Assembly: GCF_019703515.2 (NCBI RefSeq)
Contig: NC_059349.1
Location: 24,338,744-24,402,743, forward strand
DNA from: Myxocyprinus asiaticus
Lineage: Eukaryota; Chordata; Actinopteri; Cypriniformes; Catostomidae
DNA: 64,000 nt
Direction of reading: 5' to 3'
Part shown: one piece after another, positions 11,490-22,458 of the stretch
Numbering within the stretch: position 1 is the first letter of the stretch
Layout of the letters: each line of letters opens with the position of its first letter
Translations under genes and position numbers: made by a program
Notes under the pieces: generated by a model
Seen by the model: the letters and a program-made list of their open reading frames with translations, nothing else
Told to the model about the DNA's origin: nothing
Databases searched by the model: none

Positions 11490-14400
11490 ATTACACCCTC
11501 CATCGCCCCTCCTCGAGATTCCCCCAAAAATGCTAAGTAATTGCCCCATTTCTTATTGTAAGAATTCCTAACCCCCATCCTTATGCTCGACCCCTCCTCG
11601 AAGGCAGCCACCCTCCCCATCTCTGCGCACCACTCCGGGAATGAGGGTGCTCCATTCTACTTCCAACTCCTCAAAATAACCTGCCTACCAATCATCACAC
11701 TGGTCAAAACCCAGTCCTTCTTGTACTTATCCTCCAAATCCATGACCTCCCTATCACCCAAAATACAGAGTCTGGGGCAGAACGAGACATGCGTGCCCAA
11801 CACATCACATACAAAACTTTGCACCTTCAGCCAAAATTCTTGGATCTTACGACACCCCCAAAAATACATGGATGGTGTCTCCAACTTCAGAATGGCATCG
11901 AAAGCAGATGGGTGTGTTCTTAAGACCAAGCCTATACAATCTAGAGGGGGTCCAATAAAATCTATGTAAAATCTTAAATTGCATCAGACGGATCCTTGCA
12001 TCTCTAGATGCAGACTTTGCTTTTTAGAATCCTAGCCCACACTCCCTCCTCCAATAACAAATTTAAATCTTCCTCCCATAATCTTTTGAGAGATTAAAGC
12101 TCCGTCCCCCAGACTCTGAATTAACAGGGAGTAATACACTGATGCCTCATGACCCTTCCCAAAAGCAGTAATCACCACTTCCAGAGTATCTGCCGCTCTA
12201 GGGGGGTGTATGCTACTCCCACAAACAGAGCAGAGCAGGTGGCGCAGCTGTAAATACTTATAAGATTGAGATCTGGGAATCCCAAAATGTTGAATCAAAT
12301 TTTCAAAAGATATCAATACTCCACCCTCATACAGGTCACCAAGTGTATTAACCCCCTCACAATCCAATCTGACCAACAGAAAGGGGACTTATTAATACAG
12401 AGTTTAGGGTTCAGCCATATGCTCAAGGCTATGTTCAAATAAACATCAGAATTAAACACTCTGGACACTTTTGTCCATATCGAGTGCAAATGCAAAATAA
12501 CGGGGTGCGACTTAACCTCTTTGGCTAGTTTAATCGAAAGGCTTTGCAATGATGACCAATGAGCCAAATGTCTAAGACCGAATGCATAATAATAAAACAA
12601 AATGTTGGGTAGGACTAACCCATCTTTGTCAATCGGCCTATGTAACTTATTGAAATTTAACCTGGGACGCTTACCATTCCAAATGAAGGACTTCGCTATT
12701 CTATCAAATTGCTTGAAATAAGAGAGGGGGACATCTACAGGGAGAGACTGTAGCAGGTAGTTGAATTTTGGAATACAGTTCATTTTAATAACATTAACCT
12801 TCCCAAACATCGATAAGTGTAATGAAGCCCACCTGTACACATCATTCGAAAACCTTTTTATTAAGGGATCAAAATTAACTCTGACTAAATCAGACAAATT
12901 TGCTGGGAATAAAATTCCCAAATACTTAATTCCCTGTTTGGGCCGCTGGAAGGCACCCGGCTGGAAGAGCGTTACTAGACAGTACGCTGTCAAAGCCAAA
13001 GCTTCGGATTTAGACCAATTGACTTTGTATCCTGAGAATTTGGAAAAGGAGTTAATAATTCTGTGGAGGCAAGGCATAGATCTAGTAGGGTCGGAGACGA
13101 ATAATAAAATATCATCTGCATAAAGCAGAAGCTTATGCGCCACACCTCCTGCCGTCACCCCTGGAAAGTCATCCTCATTTCTTATCGCGCTGCTAATGGT
13201 TCCAGGGCAAGACAGAACAATAATGGGGAAAGAGGCAACCCTGCCGGGTGCCCCTATCCGGAGTAAAATAATCTGAAATTAACCCGTTTGTTTGCACCGC
13301 TGCTACAGGGTGTCTATAAAGTAATTTAATCCAACCAATAAATGTACTCCCGAACCCATACCTTTCCAAAATCTTAAAAAGATAATCCCATTCTACCATA
13401 TCAAACGCCTTTTTGGCGTCAAGTGAGATGGCAGCGACCGGAGATTGATCATTCGCTACTGACCACATGATATTGATGAGACGCCTAATGTTATCAGAAG
13501 AGCTACAGCCTCGAATAAACCCCAGCTGATCTATATGTATAAGTGATGTCATAACTTTACTTAATCGATTAGCCAGAATTTTGGACAACATTTTTACATC
13601 TAACTGGATCAGGGAAATTGGGTGGTAATTTTTACACTCGCTTGGATCTTTGTCCTTTTTAAGAATCAGACTTATCCGGGCTTGCGTCATGGTTGGAGGA
13701 AGCTTTCCGTTCTTTAATGATTCCGTATAAATTCTAACAAAAGTGGAGCCAGATCTGTAGCATAAGATTTGAAAAACTCCGGCCCCGGAGTCAAGGCCTT
13801 AATTACCTCATGAAGCTCCTCCAAGGTTATCACAAAATCAAGATAATTTTTTTGCTCAGTTGTCAGTTTAGGGAGATCTAATGGTTCCACAAAGTTCCTA
13901 ATATCTTCATCAGTAGACGAAGACGTGGACCTATAGAGATCAAGATAGAACTCTTTAAAAGCATTATTAATATCAATGGTTGAGGTAAATATTTCACCAC
14001 CAGCAGATTTCACTGAGGGAATGGTAGAAAAAGACTCTCTCTGCTTTATATATCTAGCCAAACGTTTTCCTGCTTTGTCCCCCGACTCAAAGTATGACTG
14101 TCTTGCCAAAACTTACCAAAACTCCACTTTCCGTGACAAAATAGTATTATATCTATATTATCTATATTTCAATCTGGTCAATTCTCTGAGGCCATCAGAT
14201 GACATACGGCGCTTCAGCTCTGCCTCGGTACTTTTAATATTTCCTTCCAACTCCACGAGTTCTCATGCTTTGGATTTTTTGGTGAATGAGGCATACTGTA
14301 TGATCCGACCCCTAAGAACTGCCTTAAGTGCCTCCCAAGCCACGCCTACAGAGGATACTGAGGACCAGTTGGTCTCCATATAAACATTGATTTCAGTCTT

Positions 14401-15213
14401 TAACATTTGTTGGAATTCAGGATTTTGCAAAAGGGATATATTAAAGCGCCAACTATATGATTTATTTTTCTCTGTATATGGCAACACCTCTAAACTCACC
14501 AGAGCATGATCTGAGACTAAAATATTTCCAATTGAGCAATCAACAACAGATGAAATGAGGGATTTGGATATATATATTAAAAAAAAAAATCTATTCTAGA
14601 ATAAATCTTATGGACTGATGAGAAAAATGTATAGTCCCTACCAGATGGGTTCAAAAGTCTCCAAATATCCGTAAGACCAAGACTTTTACACATCCTGTGA
14701 AGTGTTAATGTTGCTCTAGGTGGCTTACACACTTTTGCTTCACTGTGATCAAGGACTCCATCAAAAGATTAAAGTCTCCTCCCAATATTATATCATGAGG
14801 GGTGCCAGCGGCTTGCAGCATCCCTTCAAGATCTATAAAAAAGCCCTGATCATCAGCGTTAGGTGCGTAAATATTAGCCAAAATCAACCTTTGCCCTTGA
14901 ATTTCAGCTAAAACAATAATGACTCTTCCTAATTTATCTTTAATCTGTTTGAGACATTTGAATTGTAGATGTTTATTTACCAATATAATGACTCCCTTGC
15001 TCTTACTTGAGCCAGCACTAAAAAAACATGTCCGCCCCATATCTTCCCACTTTTTTCAGCTTCCTGCAGGGAGAGATGTGTTTCTTGAAGAAGCACTATA
15101 TCATATTTCTTACGTTTAAGAAAAGTAATAACCTTCCTTCTTTTTATGGGGTGCCCCATCCCATTTACATTCCATGTGGAGAGAGATAGTATACTCATAT
15201 TAACATTTGACAT
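11490..15213 (-). pseudogene. L1 ORF2: endonuclease and reverse transcriptase, broken
   Basis: It starts at the ATG at 15,213. The apurinic-type endonuclease (LSTWNVNGMG, VLLQETHL, LGGDFNLLME) is split by a frameshift near 15,000. The reverse transcriptase runs through 14,109-12,313 with SLDAKKAFDMVEWDYLF, GTRQGC and the catalytic YADD box (LLLYADDILLFVSD, near 13,120). The C-terminal part (FWGCRKIQEFWLKVQ) reaches about 11,490. The reading frame is broken in at least five places, so it is a pseudogene. Confidence 0.9.
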
Positions 15214-15499
15214 TTTGATATAGTAGAAAAAATAAATTGTGTGTCAAAAACAAAATTATACAGACCACATTCCCCATTAGTGAAACAATCAAACCCCGAA
15301 CTTCACCCCGAACAAAACAAACAGAAAAAAGAAAAACGTGCGCATTAACCCCGCGCACGAAAGCGCCAACTGGCGACAATCCCTCTAAACTCAAAAGGTC
15401 CATGAATGCCCACAAGCCCCCATGACAACTTTGCCTTCGGATTGCTCAATTCTGCCTCACAAATTTGTGAGGCAAAATTCCATAACAGAAAATACTTTG

Positions 15500-16320
15500 T
15501 AAATAAACCCCAGCAAATAGGAAGAATGAACACAAAGGACGTGTAGATTCATTCACAGAACTGTCTCAAAGGTGTGATCTACCACAAAACAAATTCCAGC
15601 TGATATAAAACCATTCAGATTCCTCGGACAGACAAACTAATGTTCCGTGAGCCGGCTGTTATAAGTTCAGCGGATGACGTAATCATTCCAATGTCCCGTA
15701 GAAATACTCAACAAAACAACCTACCGCCAGCAGGAGGAATAAGCATGAAGAACAAACAGATTAATCAACAGCTGTTCTAAAGGAGTGTTATTCAATAGAA
15801 CAAGCTCCAGCCGCTAGGCGGAACCAATACAAAAAGAAACAAAACCGGCATCCCGGTTCCCTGGATGGTCGACTCAATTCACTCAGAGGCCACATAAACG
15901 TATATACCATAACTTACACAATCCGTCAACTTTATAAAAGACATCCTTTGTGTGAGCATGTAGATATTTTGCGGTCATCCGTAGTGTCCACTCTCAAACT
16001 GGCCGGGAACTTCAGTACAAAAGTAATCTTTCATCAATGTAAAAGTTTCTTTAAGGAAAAGTGTTATTCACAAAACAAGCTCCAGCCGCTCAGCAGAGCC
16101 AACGCAGAAAGAAAAAAGAAACCAAAATGTCACCCAGCTTCCTCAAGAGTAAGTACAGCAAGTCGACCCACTCACATGAGAAACATCCAACAGTTTACTC
16201 ACCCACTGATTCAATAAAAGACATTGCCTGATTGGGACATGTAAATAATTTGCGACCGTCCTTCATTTGGCCGGGAACATCAGAGCAAAAGTGATCTTTC
16301 GCTGATGCAAGAATTTCTTA
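15500..16320 (-). repeat. Inter-ORF tandem repeat of the L1 derived from the ORF1 C-terminal domain
   Basis: Units about 275 bp apart share the marker ccagccgct (15,806 and 16,081), and each is followed by a segment that on the minus strand resembles the end of ORF1 (FPA-x-LR, then MSFI). The second L1 copy shows the same arrangement at 35,490-35,980, so the repetition belongs to the family rather than to one copy. Confidence 0.65.
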
Positions 16321-17007
16321 CATTCCTTGAACCGATCGCGTTTCTCTCGTCGAACTCGCAAAGTCCGGGAACAAGAAAATATTATGGTTCTTCCAAGAAA
16401 GCTTTCTTTTGCTCCTCGCCTGGCGCAACACAAGATCTTTATCGGATGATCTCAGAAATCTGGCCAGAATCGATCGGGGCCTGTCTCCCTCAGCAAATCT
16501 GTGAGCTGGGATTTCCAGCTTGTGGCCTGTTATGTCAAGCAGACTCGGGAAAAGCTTGTCTAGGAATTTCACCATATCTCTGCCCTCCTCATGCTCAGGA
16601 ATTCCAACAATTCGAACATTATTCCTGCGGCTTCTATTGTCAAGATCTTCAAGCTTTTCAAGGAGATGTTCCAAATCAACTTTGGTCGCGGGTGGATTAG
16701 TGGTTAATTCCATCTCTGAAGATTCCAGAAAATCGATTCGTCTCTCAACATCCGACACTCTTGTAACAAATTCAGAGAATTTTATTTCCATTGCCGTAAT
16801 CGATTGACGTATTACAGCGAGATCCTCCAAGTCAGCAAGAACCTTCGTCAACATCACCGACATGTTGGACAACTGACGCTGGATCTCCTCTCCCGCCGCG
16901 CCATCCAAATCGAGTCCCCGGTCTGTAGGCCTGTCGGGGCTTTCATCCTGAACACGTAAGTGTCTTTTAATGTCTCCAGAGCCCAAGGATTTTGACTTCT
17001 TTGCCAT
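16195..17007 (-). pseudogene. L1 ORF1 (RNA-binding, Transposase_22 type), frameshifted
   Basis: It begins at the ATG at 17,007 (MAKKSKSLGSGDIKRHL). A coiled-coil region follows (ITAMEIKFSEFVTRVSDVER), then the RRM-like segment LEDLDNRSRRNNVRIVGIPE and the start of the C-terminal domain (HNIFLFPDFASSTRE). A frame break near 16,320 separates the last part, which ends FTCPNQAMSFIES and a stop at 16,195. ORF1p would coat L1 RNA in the cytoplasm (family knowledge). Confidence 0.85.
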
Positions 17008-17149
17008 TTTTGGCTCAAAGAGCAAATGTGTAACTGGGTGTAACAAATTTCACCAGATTATAACATGTAAATAATTAAAAATTTAGCATAGCGTATAGAG
17101 CTCGTCGCTCACATGTCTGTTCTTGCATGGCATCACGTGACCCACTATT

Positions 17150-17600
17150 TTTCACATTTTTAATGTTTAGCTAATTGCTTCCAGGGGCATATGTAGGACA
17201 AATTCATTACAAATTACAAATTATTAATTACTTCTCCTAAAAAGTAATCAGATTACTAACTATTTTACTTTTAAGTTACTTTCTAAATCACTTTTCTAAT
17301 CAAGTTTTTGGTTTTGCGCTCAAATTCAAAATGTCTATATTTCCTCATTCATTGTCGCACACCCTTCAGCTGTCACAGAAACGCTAAGAGACGTACATAA
17401 GAATTCATTTTTAAAATGTATTACACATTTTACTTTAGTGCAAATAATGTGCTTAAAAGTAATTACTTTAATTGAAAGTCAGTAACTGAAATCTGATTAC
17501 AAGAATTTAAAATATAATGTTACAATACTTTTTGTACTAAAAATGAATTTGATTACAGTAACTAATTACTTTGTAATCGGATACACCCAACATTGGTCTC
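17150..17600. mobile_element. hAT-like MITE with long imperfect inverted arms
   Basis: The two ends repeat inverted versions of a GTAATCAGATTAC / GTAATCTGATTAC theme. The right end reads inwards as TTGGGTGTATCCGATTACAA. This resembles abundant fish hAT-derived MITEs. A relative starts at 57,354. No coding potential. Confidence 0.5.
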
Positions 17601-17779
17601 CGCTATGGTTTAATGTCAATAAATGACTTTCTCTCTGATCGTGGCAGTGTTTAGGATTAAAGTGTGGGAGAGATGACAATGCTGCGAAAGCACGGTAAGA
17701 GAGAAGCATAAAGGAATCAGGTACCGAAGTAGAGAAAAAATATTCTGAGCTGTGTATTCCCTAGGTTTCCTTAAGTTAT

Positions 17780-18300
17780 GACAAATAAAATTCATAGCAA
17801 TAAATTTGCGTATATGATATTTGGACATATTAGACATACGGAAAAAAAGAGGCTGGAGTTTAAAAGTCTTAGGTGTTGTGAGAGTATATTTTATCATCCA
17901 AAACAATTTATTTCAGAGTAGCTTATTTATGCCATCACAAGCTGCTTTTGATGCAACAAACAGAAGTTATAACAAGTTAAATGTATAATTAATTCATAAT
18001 TATGATTTTTGTAAATAACATTATTTTATCTTAAAAAAATAAAGAGGATGGAGTTTAGAGTTTTAGGAGTTTTGAGAGCATTTTAACATCCAAAGTTATT
18101 TAATTCAGTAACATTGTCAACTCAATCTATTTTTTATGAACAGCTTAGAAGTATAAATATACAGCCTAATTAATACAATTAATAGCAATCAATTCACATA
18201 TATGACATTTGTTGCAAATATTTTATTAGATCGGGAAAATAAAGTGGTTGGAGCCGCAGCTCGATACGGTATGCCCATCAACTGAATGCGCGTCTCATCG
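17780..18300. repeat. Degenerate ~195-bp tandem repeat, about 2.5 units
   Basis: The marker aagaggctggagttt at 17,848 recurs as aagaggatggagttt at 18,041 and aagtggttggag at 18,241. Flanking sequence (attcatagcaat..., catccaaa..ttatttcag) repeats with the same spacing. It lies in the hfm1 intron. I see no gene in 17,600-18,520. Confidence 0.55.
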
Positions 18301-18521
18301 CCACATCAGGTGTTTCAGTGTAAATAGCTTTGTTATAATGAGTGATTAAGCTGCTGTTGTTTTGAAAGCTTTGATGCTGACATTATCCAGCCCATTTTGG
18401 TGGAATAGGGGCATAATACAATGATTAGGTGGGTCTGAATGCCGAATGGTTGGCACCGGCCCACCCGTGGCCTGGTTCTAAACTACTAGCATGCCAGTTA
18501 ACTATTAGTGTTTTATATTAC

Positions 18522-21331
18522 CTTCAAATTCAACAGGTTTGGGAGTAAGATGGAGATTATGGGCTGTTTTTGCAGGAAAATCACATTTTTGTTCTGCAGA
18601 ATGGTATTGCTCGGCTTGGCCCAACCCAATAAAGGGACTACATGTAGCAACACCATGTGTTGTCGTTGGACCCCTGGTTGTCATGGCAACCTGATCAAGG
18701 AAAGGGTCATCATTTGCTGTCAATATCATTGGATTTGAGACACTGTCTTCACCACTGCCTGAGATCTTTCTTGTGGGAGCTGTGAACAACCTAATGTAAG
18801 ATTTAAAACATTGAGATAAATGCAGTCTATTAAACCACTTGTTGTTGTATTGCCAATATCCATTTCAAACACAAATAACTGCTTGTTACATAAGCAAATT
18901 TTGTTAACTCAATCAATATTTAGCAATGAAAAACAGAGTACCGAGTCTTGAAAGGAGGAGCACTGGCATGAGGTAAAGTTCTTGTTTCCAAAAGGCAATC
19001 CATATCCTGCATTGCACCCATTGAGATTCTGCTACTCGTGACAGCCTTGTCTGTTTTTCCAGAGGCTTCACAATGCCACAGAACAAATTCCACCAGCTCC
19101 TGTGATCTCACAGTCTGCCCTTGGACACTTTCAGTGGGGTTGTGGATGGGTTTTTGTGGTAGAGGGAGAAATTTCTTGGATCGCTGAGAGTAACCTTTAT
19201 GAATGAAGAGGATGATTTATGATTTTCATTTTCATTAAAAGAATATTCCGGGTTCAATACAAGTTAAGCTTAATCGGCATAATATTGATGACCACAAAAA
19301 TTGATTTCGACATGTCCCTCCTTTTCTTTAAAAAAAGCACAAATCTGGGATCCAGTGAGGCACTTACAATGGAAGTGAATAGGGCTAATCTGTAAAATTT
19401 TAAATACTGTTTCAAAAGTATAACCATAAGACGTATACAATATGCGTATTAACATGATTTTAGTGTGATATAATCGATTAATAGCCTAACTTTCTCTGAG
19501 TAAAGTTACATCCAATTTTACAACTTTGTTGCCATGATGACGTACCATCGTGAACCTTAAAACGACTGTAAAAACGACGATTTAAACAACTTTTCAGGTC
19601 AAATAATACACAAGTTTTAACAGAAGAATTAATGTAAATACTTTTATAAAATTATAAGCTTCACATTTCTGCATTTAACCCCTTCAAAAATTGGCCCCAT
19701 TCATTTCCATTGTAAGTGACTTAATGTAACCTCGATTTTTGTTTTTTTAAAGAAAAGGAGGGACGAGTCAAATTTATTTTTGTGGTAATCAACATTATGC
19801 CACAAATGCTGTCGATTGAGCTTAAAGGTACAGTTCACCCAAAAATGAGAATTCTGTCATAATTTGCTCAACCTTATGCCATCCCAGATGTGGATGACTT
19901 TCTTTCTTCTGCTGAACACAGACAAAGATTTTTAGATGAATATTTCAGCTCTGTAGATCCTTTCGATGCAAGTGAATGGTGATCAAAACTTTGAAGCTCA
20001 AAAAAGCACATAAAAGTAAAAGCAGCATAAAAGTAATCCATAAATCCATGTCTTCAGAAGCGATATGATAGATAAGGGTGAGAAATAGATCAATATTTAT
20101 GTCCTTTTTCTACTATAAATTCTCCCTGCCCAGCAGGTGGCGATATGCACGAAGAATGTGAATTGCCAAAAACAAAAGAAGAAGAATGTGAAAGTGGAGA
20201 TTTATAGTAAAAGAGGACTTAAATATTGATCTGTTTCTCACCCACACCTATCATATCGCTTCTGAAGACATGGATTTAGCCAGTGGAGTCTTATGGGTTA
20301 CTTTTATGCTGCCTTTATATGCTTTTGAAGCTTCAAAGTTATGGCACCCATTCACTTGCATTGTATGGACCTACAGAGCTGAGATATTCTTCTAAAAATC
20401 TTTGTTTGTGTTCAGCAGAAACAAGCAGGTGAGTAAAAGATAAGAGAATTTTCATTTTTGTGTGAATTGTCCCTTTAAAATCATTTAAACTCAGAATATT
20501 CCTTTAATCGAAGAAGTATCACCTCTTCCACTCAAAACAAATATTCTAAGATTTATGCATTTCAATTTCATAAAAAAAAAAATTCTATCAAATTGAATAG
20601 ATTAATCTTAAACTAAATAAAATAGAAAAACCTAAAAATATAAAGTTGTATTAATTTAATTCTGTTAAACATTATATAGAACTGTTCAGAATTCGCCATG
20701 GGTTCCCTCTGGATTTTCCTATGGGGTTTTATAATCGGGGTTTTCAATTTATCAGTAAAATAAAGTCTGTGGTAAACATTACTTGATACGTGGACGTTTT
20801 GCTCTACAACATAAATGACACACTTTCATACCTCAAACGTGAATTTTGAAGCCGTTTTGAACTGAATACTTAAGCGGCTTTAAAGTTCATAATGTGTAGA
20901 CTGTATGATAATGTGAATCGGACACATAAAGTTTTTCCCATTAAACCTCTGTGCTTTGGGTTTTACTTCAGGCCCAAATAAGGTTTACCATTTGAAGAAA
21001 GTTGTGCTGCTTCTGCCTGCATGTCTTGTGTTGCAGGTATTTGTGATAAAGAGGGTGGAGCTGGAGCATGGCACATCCAAGAACCCTGTTCCTTGCATAA
21101 TGGTTTCCTACATAGTGTACATGGACAAATCCTGTCTTAGAAATGTATAACTTAATAACTGCTTTCTCAACATGTATGTATTTGTTCATTCTCAGATCAC
21201 TGGCGTGTCTCTGCTCAAGGGTCAATCGTGTAAAGGCCTACTCACACTTTATGAATCACTGGCCCGTCATAAAACAGGTTATCCAGGGACAATGCGCCTT
21301 CTTCTAACATCTTGTGGGTGTCATTGACATC
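18522..21331 (-). CDS. hfm1: hfm1, N-terminal exons including the start codon
   Basis: The exon 21,331 to about 21,246 has a good acceptor and contains the likely start codon at 21,310 (MLEEGALSLDNLFYDGPV), which resembles the N terminus of vertebrate HFM1. Further exons are about 19,183-18,942 (QELVEFVLWHCEASG) and 18,790-18,522 (LFTAPTRKISGSGEDSVSN to LTPKPVEFE). The last joins in phase to the exon at 10,677 ([14 protein letters not shown]). The border between the first two is uncertain: the strong donor GTGAGT after 21,246 does not fit the phase of 19,183, while the weaker donor at 21,247 does. A small unseen exon is also possible. This region precedes the helicase core and is poorly conserved in the family. 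Confidence 0.75.
19236..20504. mobile_element. TTAA-flanked palindromic transposon (outer), split by another element
   Basis: The left end reads TTAA then AAGAATATTCCGGG and the right end is CAGAATATTCCT then TTAA, in inverted orientation. The arms match again around aagttaagc / gcttaa and tccctccttttcttta / taaagaaaaggaggga. The element is non-coding. It is interrupted at an internal TTAA by 19,826-20,474. A second copy of the family is at 50,225-51,258. Confidence 0.7.
19826..20474. mobile_element. TTAA-flanked palindromic transposon (inner), Kolobok/piggyBac-like target choice
   Basis: It is flanked on both sides by TTAA. The left end is AGGTACAGTTCACCCAAAAA and the right end, inverted, is AGGGACAATTCACACAAAAA. 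Long inner arms repeat inverted, for example ccatgtcttcagaagcgat at about 20,049 and its complement at about 20,255. No transposase is present, so it is non-autonomous. A truncated relative lies at 25,392-25,545. Confidence 0.75.
20505..21245. other. hfm1 intron without recognised features
   Basis: AT-rich sequence between the palindromic transposon and the start-codon exon. No exon or repeat family could be supported. Confidence 0.4.
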
Positions 21332-21639
21332 CTGAAAGAGCACGAACAACAAAACATAAGATTCTTGAGATATGAAACGTCTATAAGGCAAGTCGATACA
21401 TCTAAAATATGTGCTGTGAACCTTCCTCTAATATCCAGTTATTCGCTGTTAGCTAGGTGGCTAATATTTCTGAGGTAAAAGAATGAGCAGTAAAGCAAGC
21501 GCCTGAGTATCAGTTTATAAAAGCTTGCGTGGACAGAAATAGTGAATAAACTATTAAGAGTCTAAAACACAGTCTATCTATGTGATTTTATGGATTCAGT
21601 GTAATAAAATACACAGTATTTTGTGAAAGGTACTTCGTA

Positions 21640-22380
21640 AACGGAACTCCCGCAAGCATCAACAAAGCCCGCGCGAGTTGTGAAGTGTACGAGTCGCGGG
21701 CTCGCGCGCAAGGCCATGTGGTTATAATATTATTACTGCGTTTAGTATCGTTATTTCAATATTATACGAGGACCAGAGAGTATCAGTGGGAAAGAGCCGT
21801 GCAAGTCTCGGCACATCACGTTGAAAGTGTTTAAACAACACAAAACCACAATGTTTCGATTAAATAATATTTATATTAAAAAGTAATGCCTTTTAATTCT
21901 GTAGCATGATACTGATACGTCTGGCTAGACGTATTTGGGGAGAACTGATGGTTCTATTTTCCAGTTCACACTTCATGTACAATTAATGTGTTCACGATTG
22001 AACATATTGCCTTAAAATGTAACGCGCGGAGTTATGAACGTTAATTTAATAACATATCTAAGGAGCGCCATTGTTCTTTTTCCTTTCATCCGCTGCTTAT
22101 CTTCCTCTGCTCACTTTACCGTCCACCTATTTGGAGTAGTCCACTTTCTGTTCGAGGGGGGCATTACGTACATGGCTAATATAAATTATTCATATTTACC
22201 CGATTAAACGTATCCAACATGTTTTTTTATGTTTAATCTGTCTTATAAGTAAGTAGTTTCAGATATGTAATCGCTACAGTAAAAATATTAGTAATGAATC
22301 GCTTAAAGTTTTTGGAGTTCCCCTCGATGAAGTGCAATGCCTTTGTCTGTGGACCGTCGAGCAAACATGGCGGCTTCGCA
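21640..22380. promoter_or_regulatory. Shared hfm1/znf644 promoter interval
   Basis: The two genes start in opposite directions from this interval. The left part (21,650-21,720) is unusually CpG-rich for the window (gcccgcgcgag, ctcgcgcgca) and is the likely hfm1 side. At 22,364-22,374 the sequence AACATGGCGGC fits the YY1 site often found at housekeeping starts, on the znf644 side. Transcription starts themselves are inferred. Confidence 0.55.
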
Positions 22381-22458
22381 ATAGCTGGAAAGCTAGAGCG
22401 AACAAAAATGAAATGATTTCACTTCAGTGTTATTGTCCACAGTCGCCCCTGCAGAAAG
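22330..22458 (+). other. znf644: znf644 non-coding first exon (probable)
   Basis: Sequence around the YY1-like AACATGGCGGC ends at 22,458 with a consensus donor (CAGAAAG/GTAGGC). The only ATG frame here stops after five codons, so the exon would be 5' UTR. The next recognised exon starts at 26,051. The left border is a guess. Confidence 0.45.

Larger units (their letters stand above)
11262..17050 (-). mobile_element. L1-type LINE, nearly full length but inactivated
   Basis: Read on the minus strand the element has ORF1, a long spacer, ORF2, a 3' UTR and a poly-A tail (T run at 11,271-11,284). It fills most of the 7.8-kb hfm1 intron between 10,677 and 18,522 and has the same orientation as hfm1. 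No target-site duplication could be identified. A second, mosaic copy of the same family is at 32,090-36,672. Confidence 0.9.
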
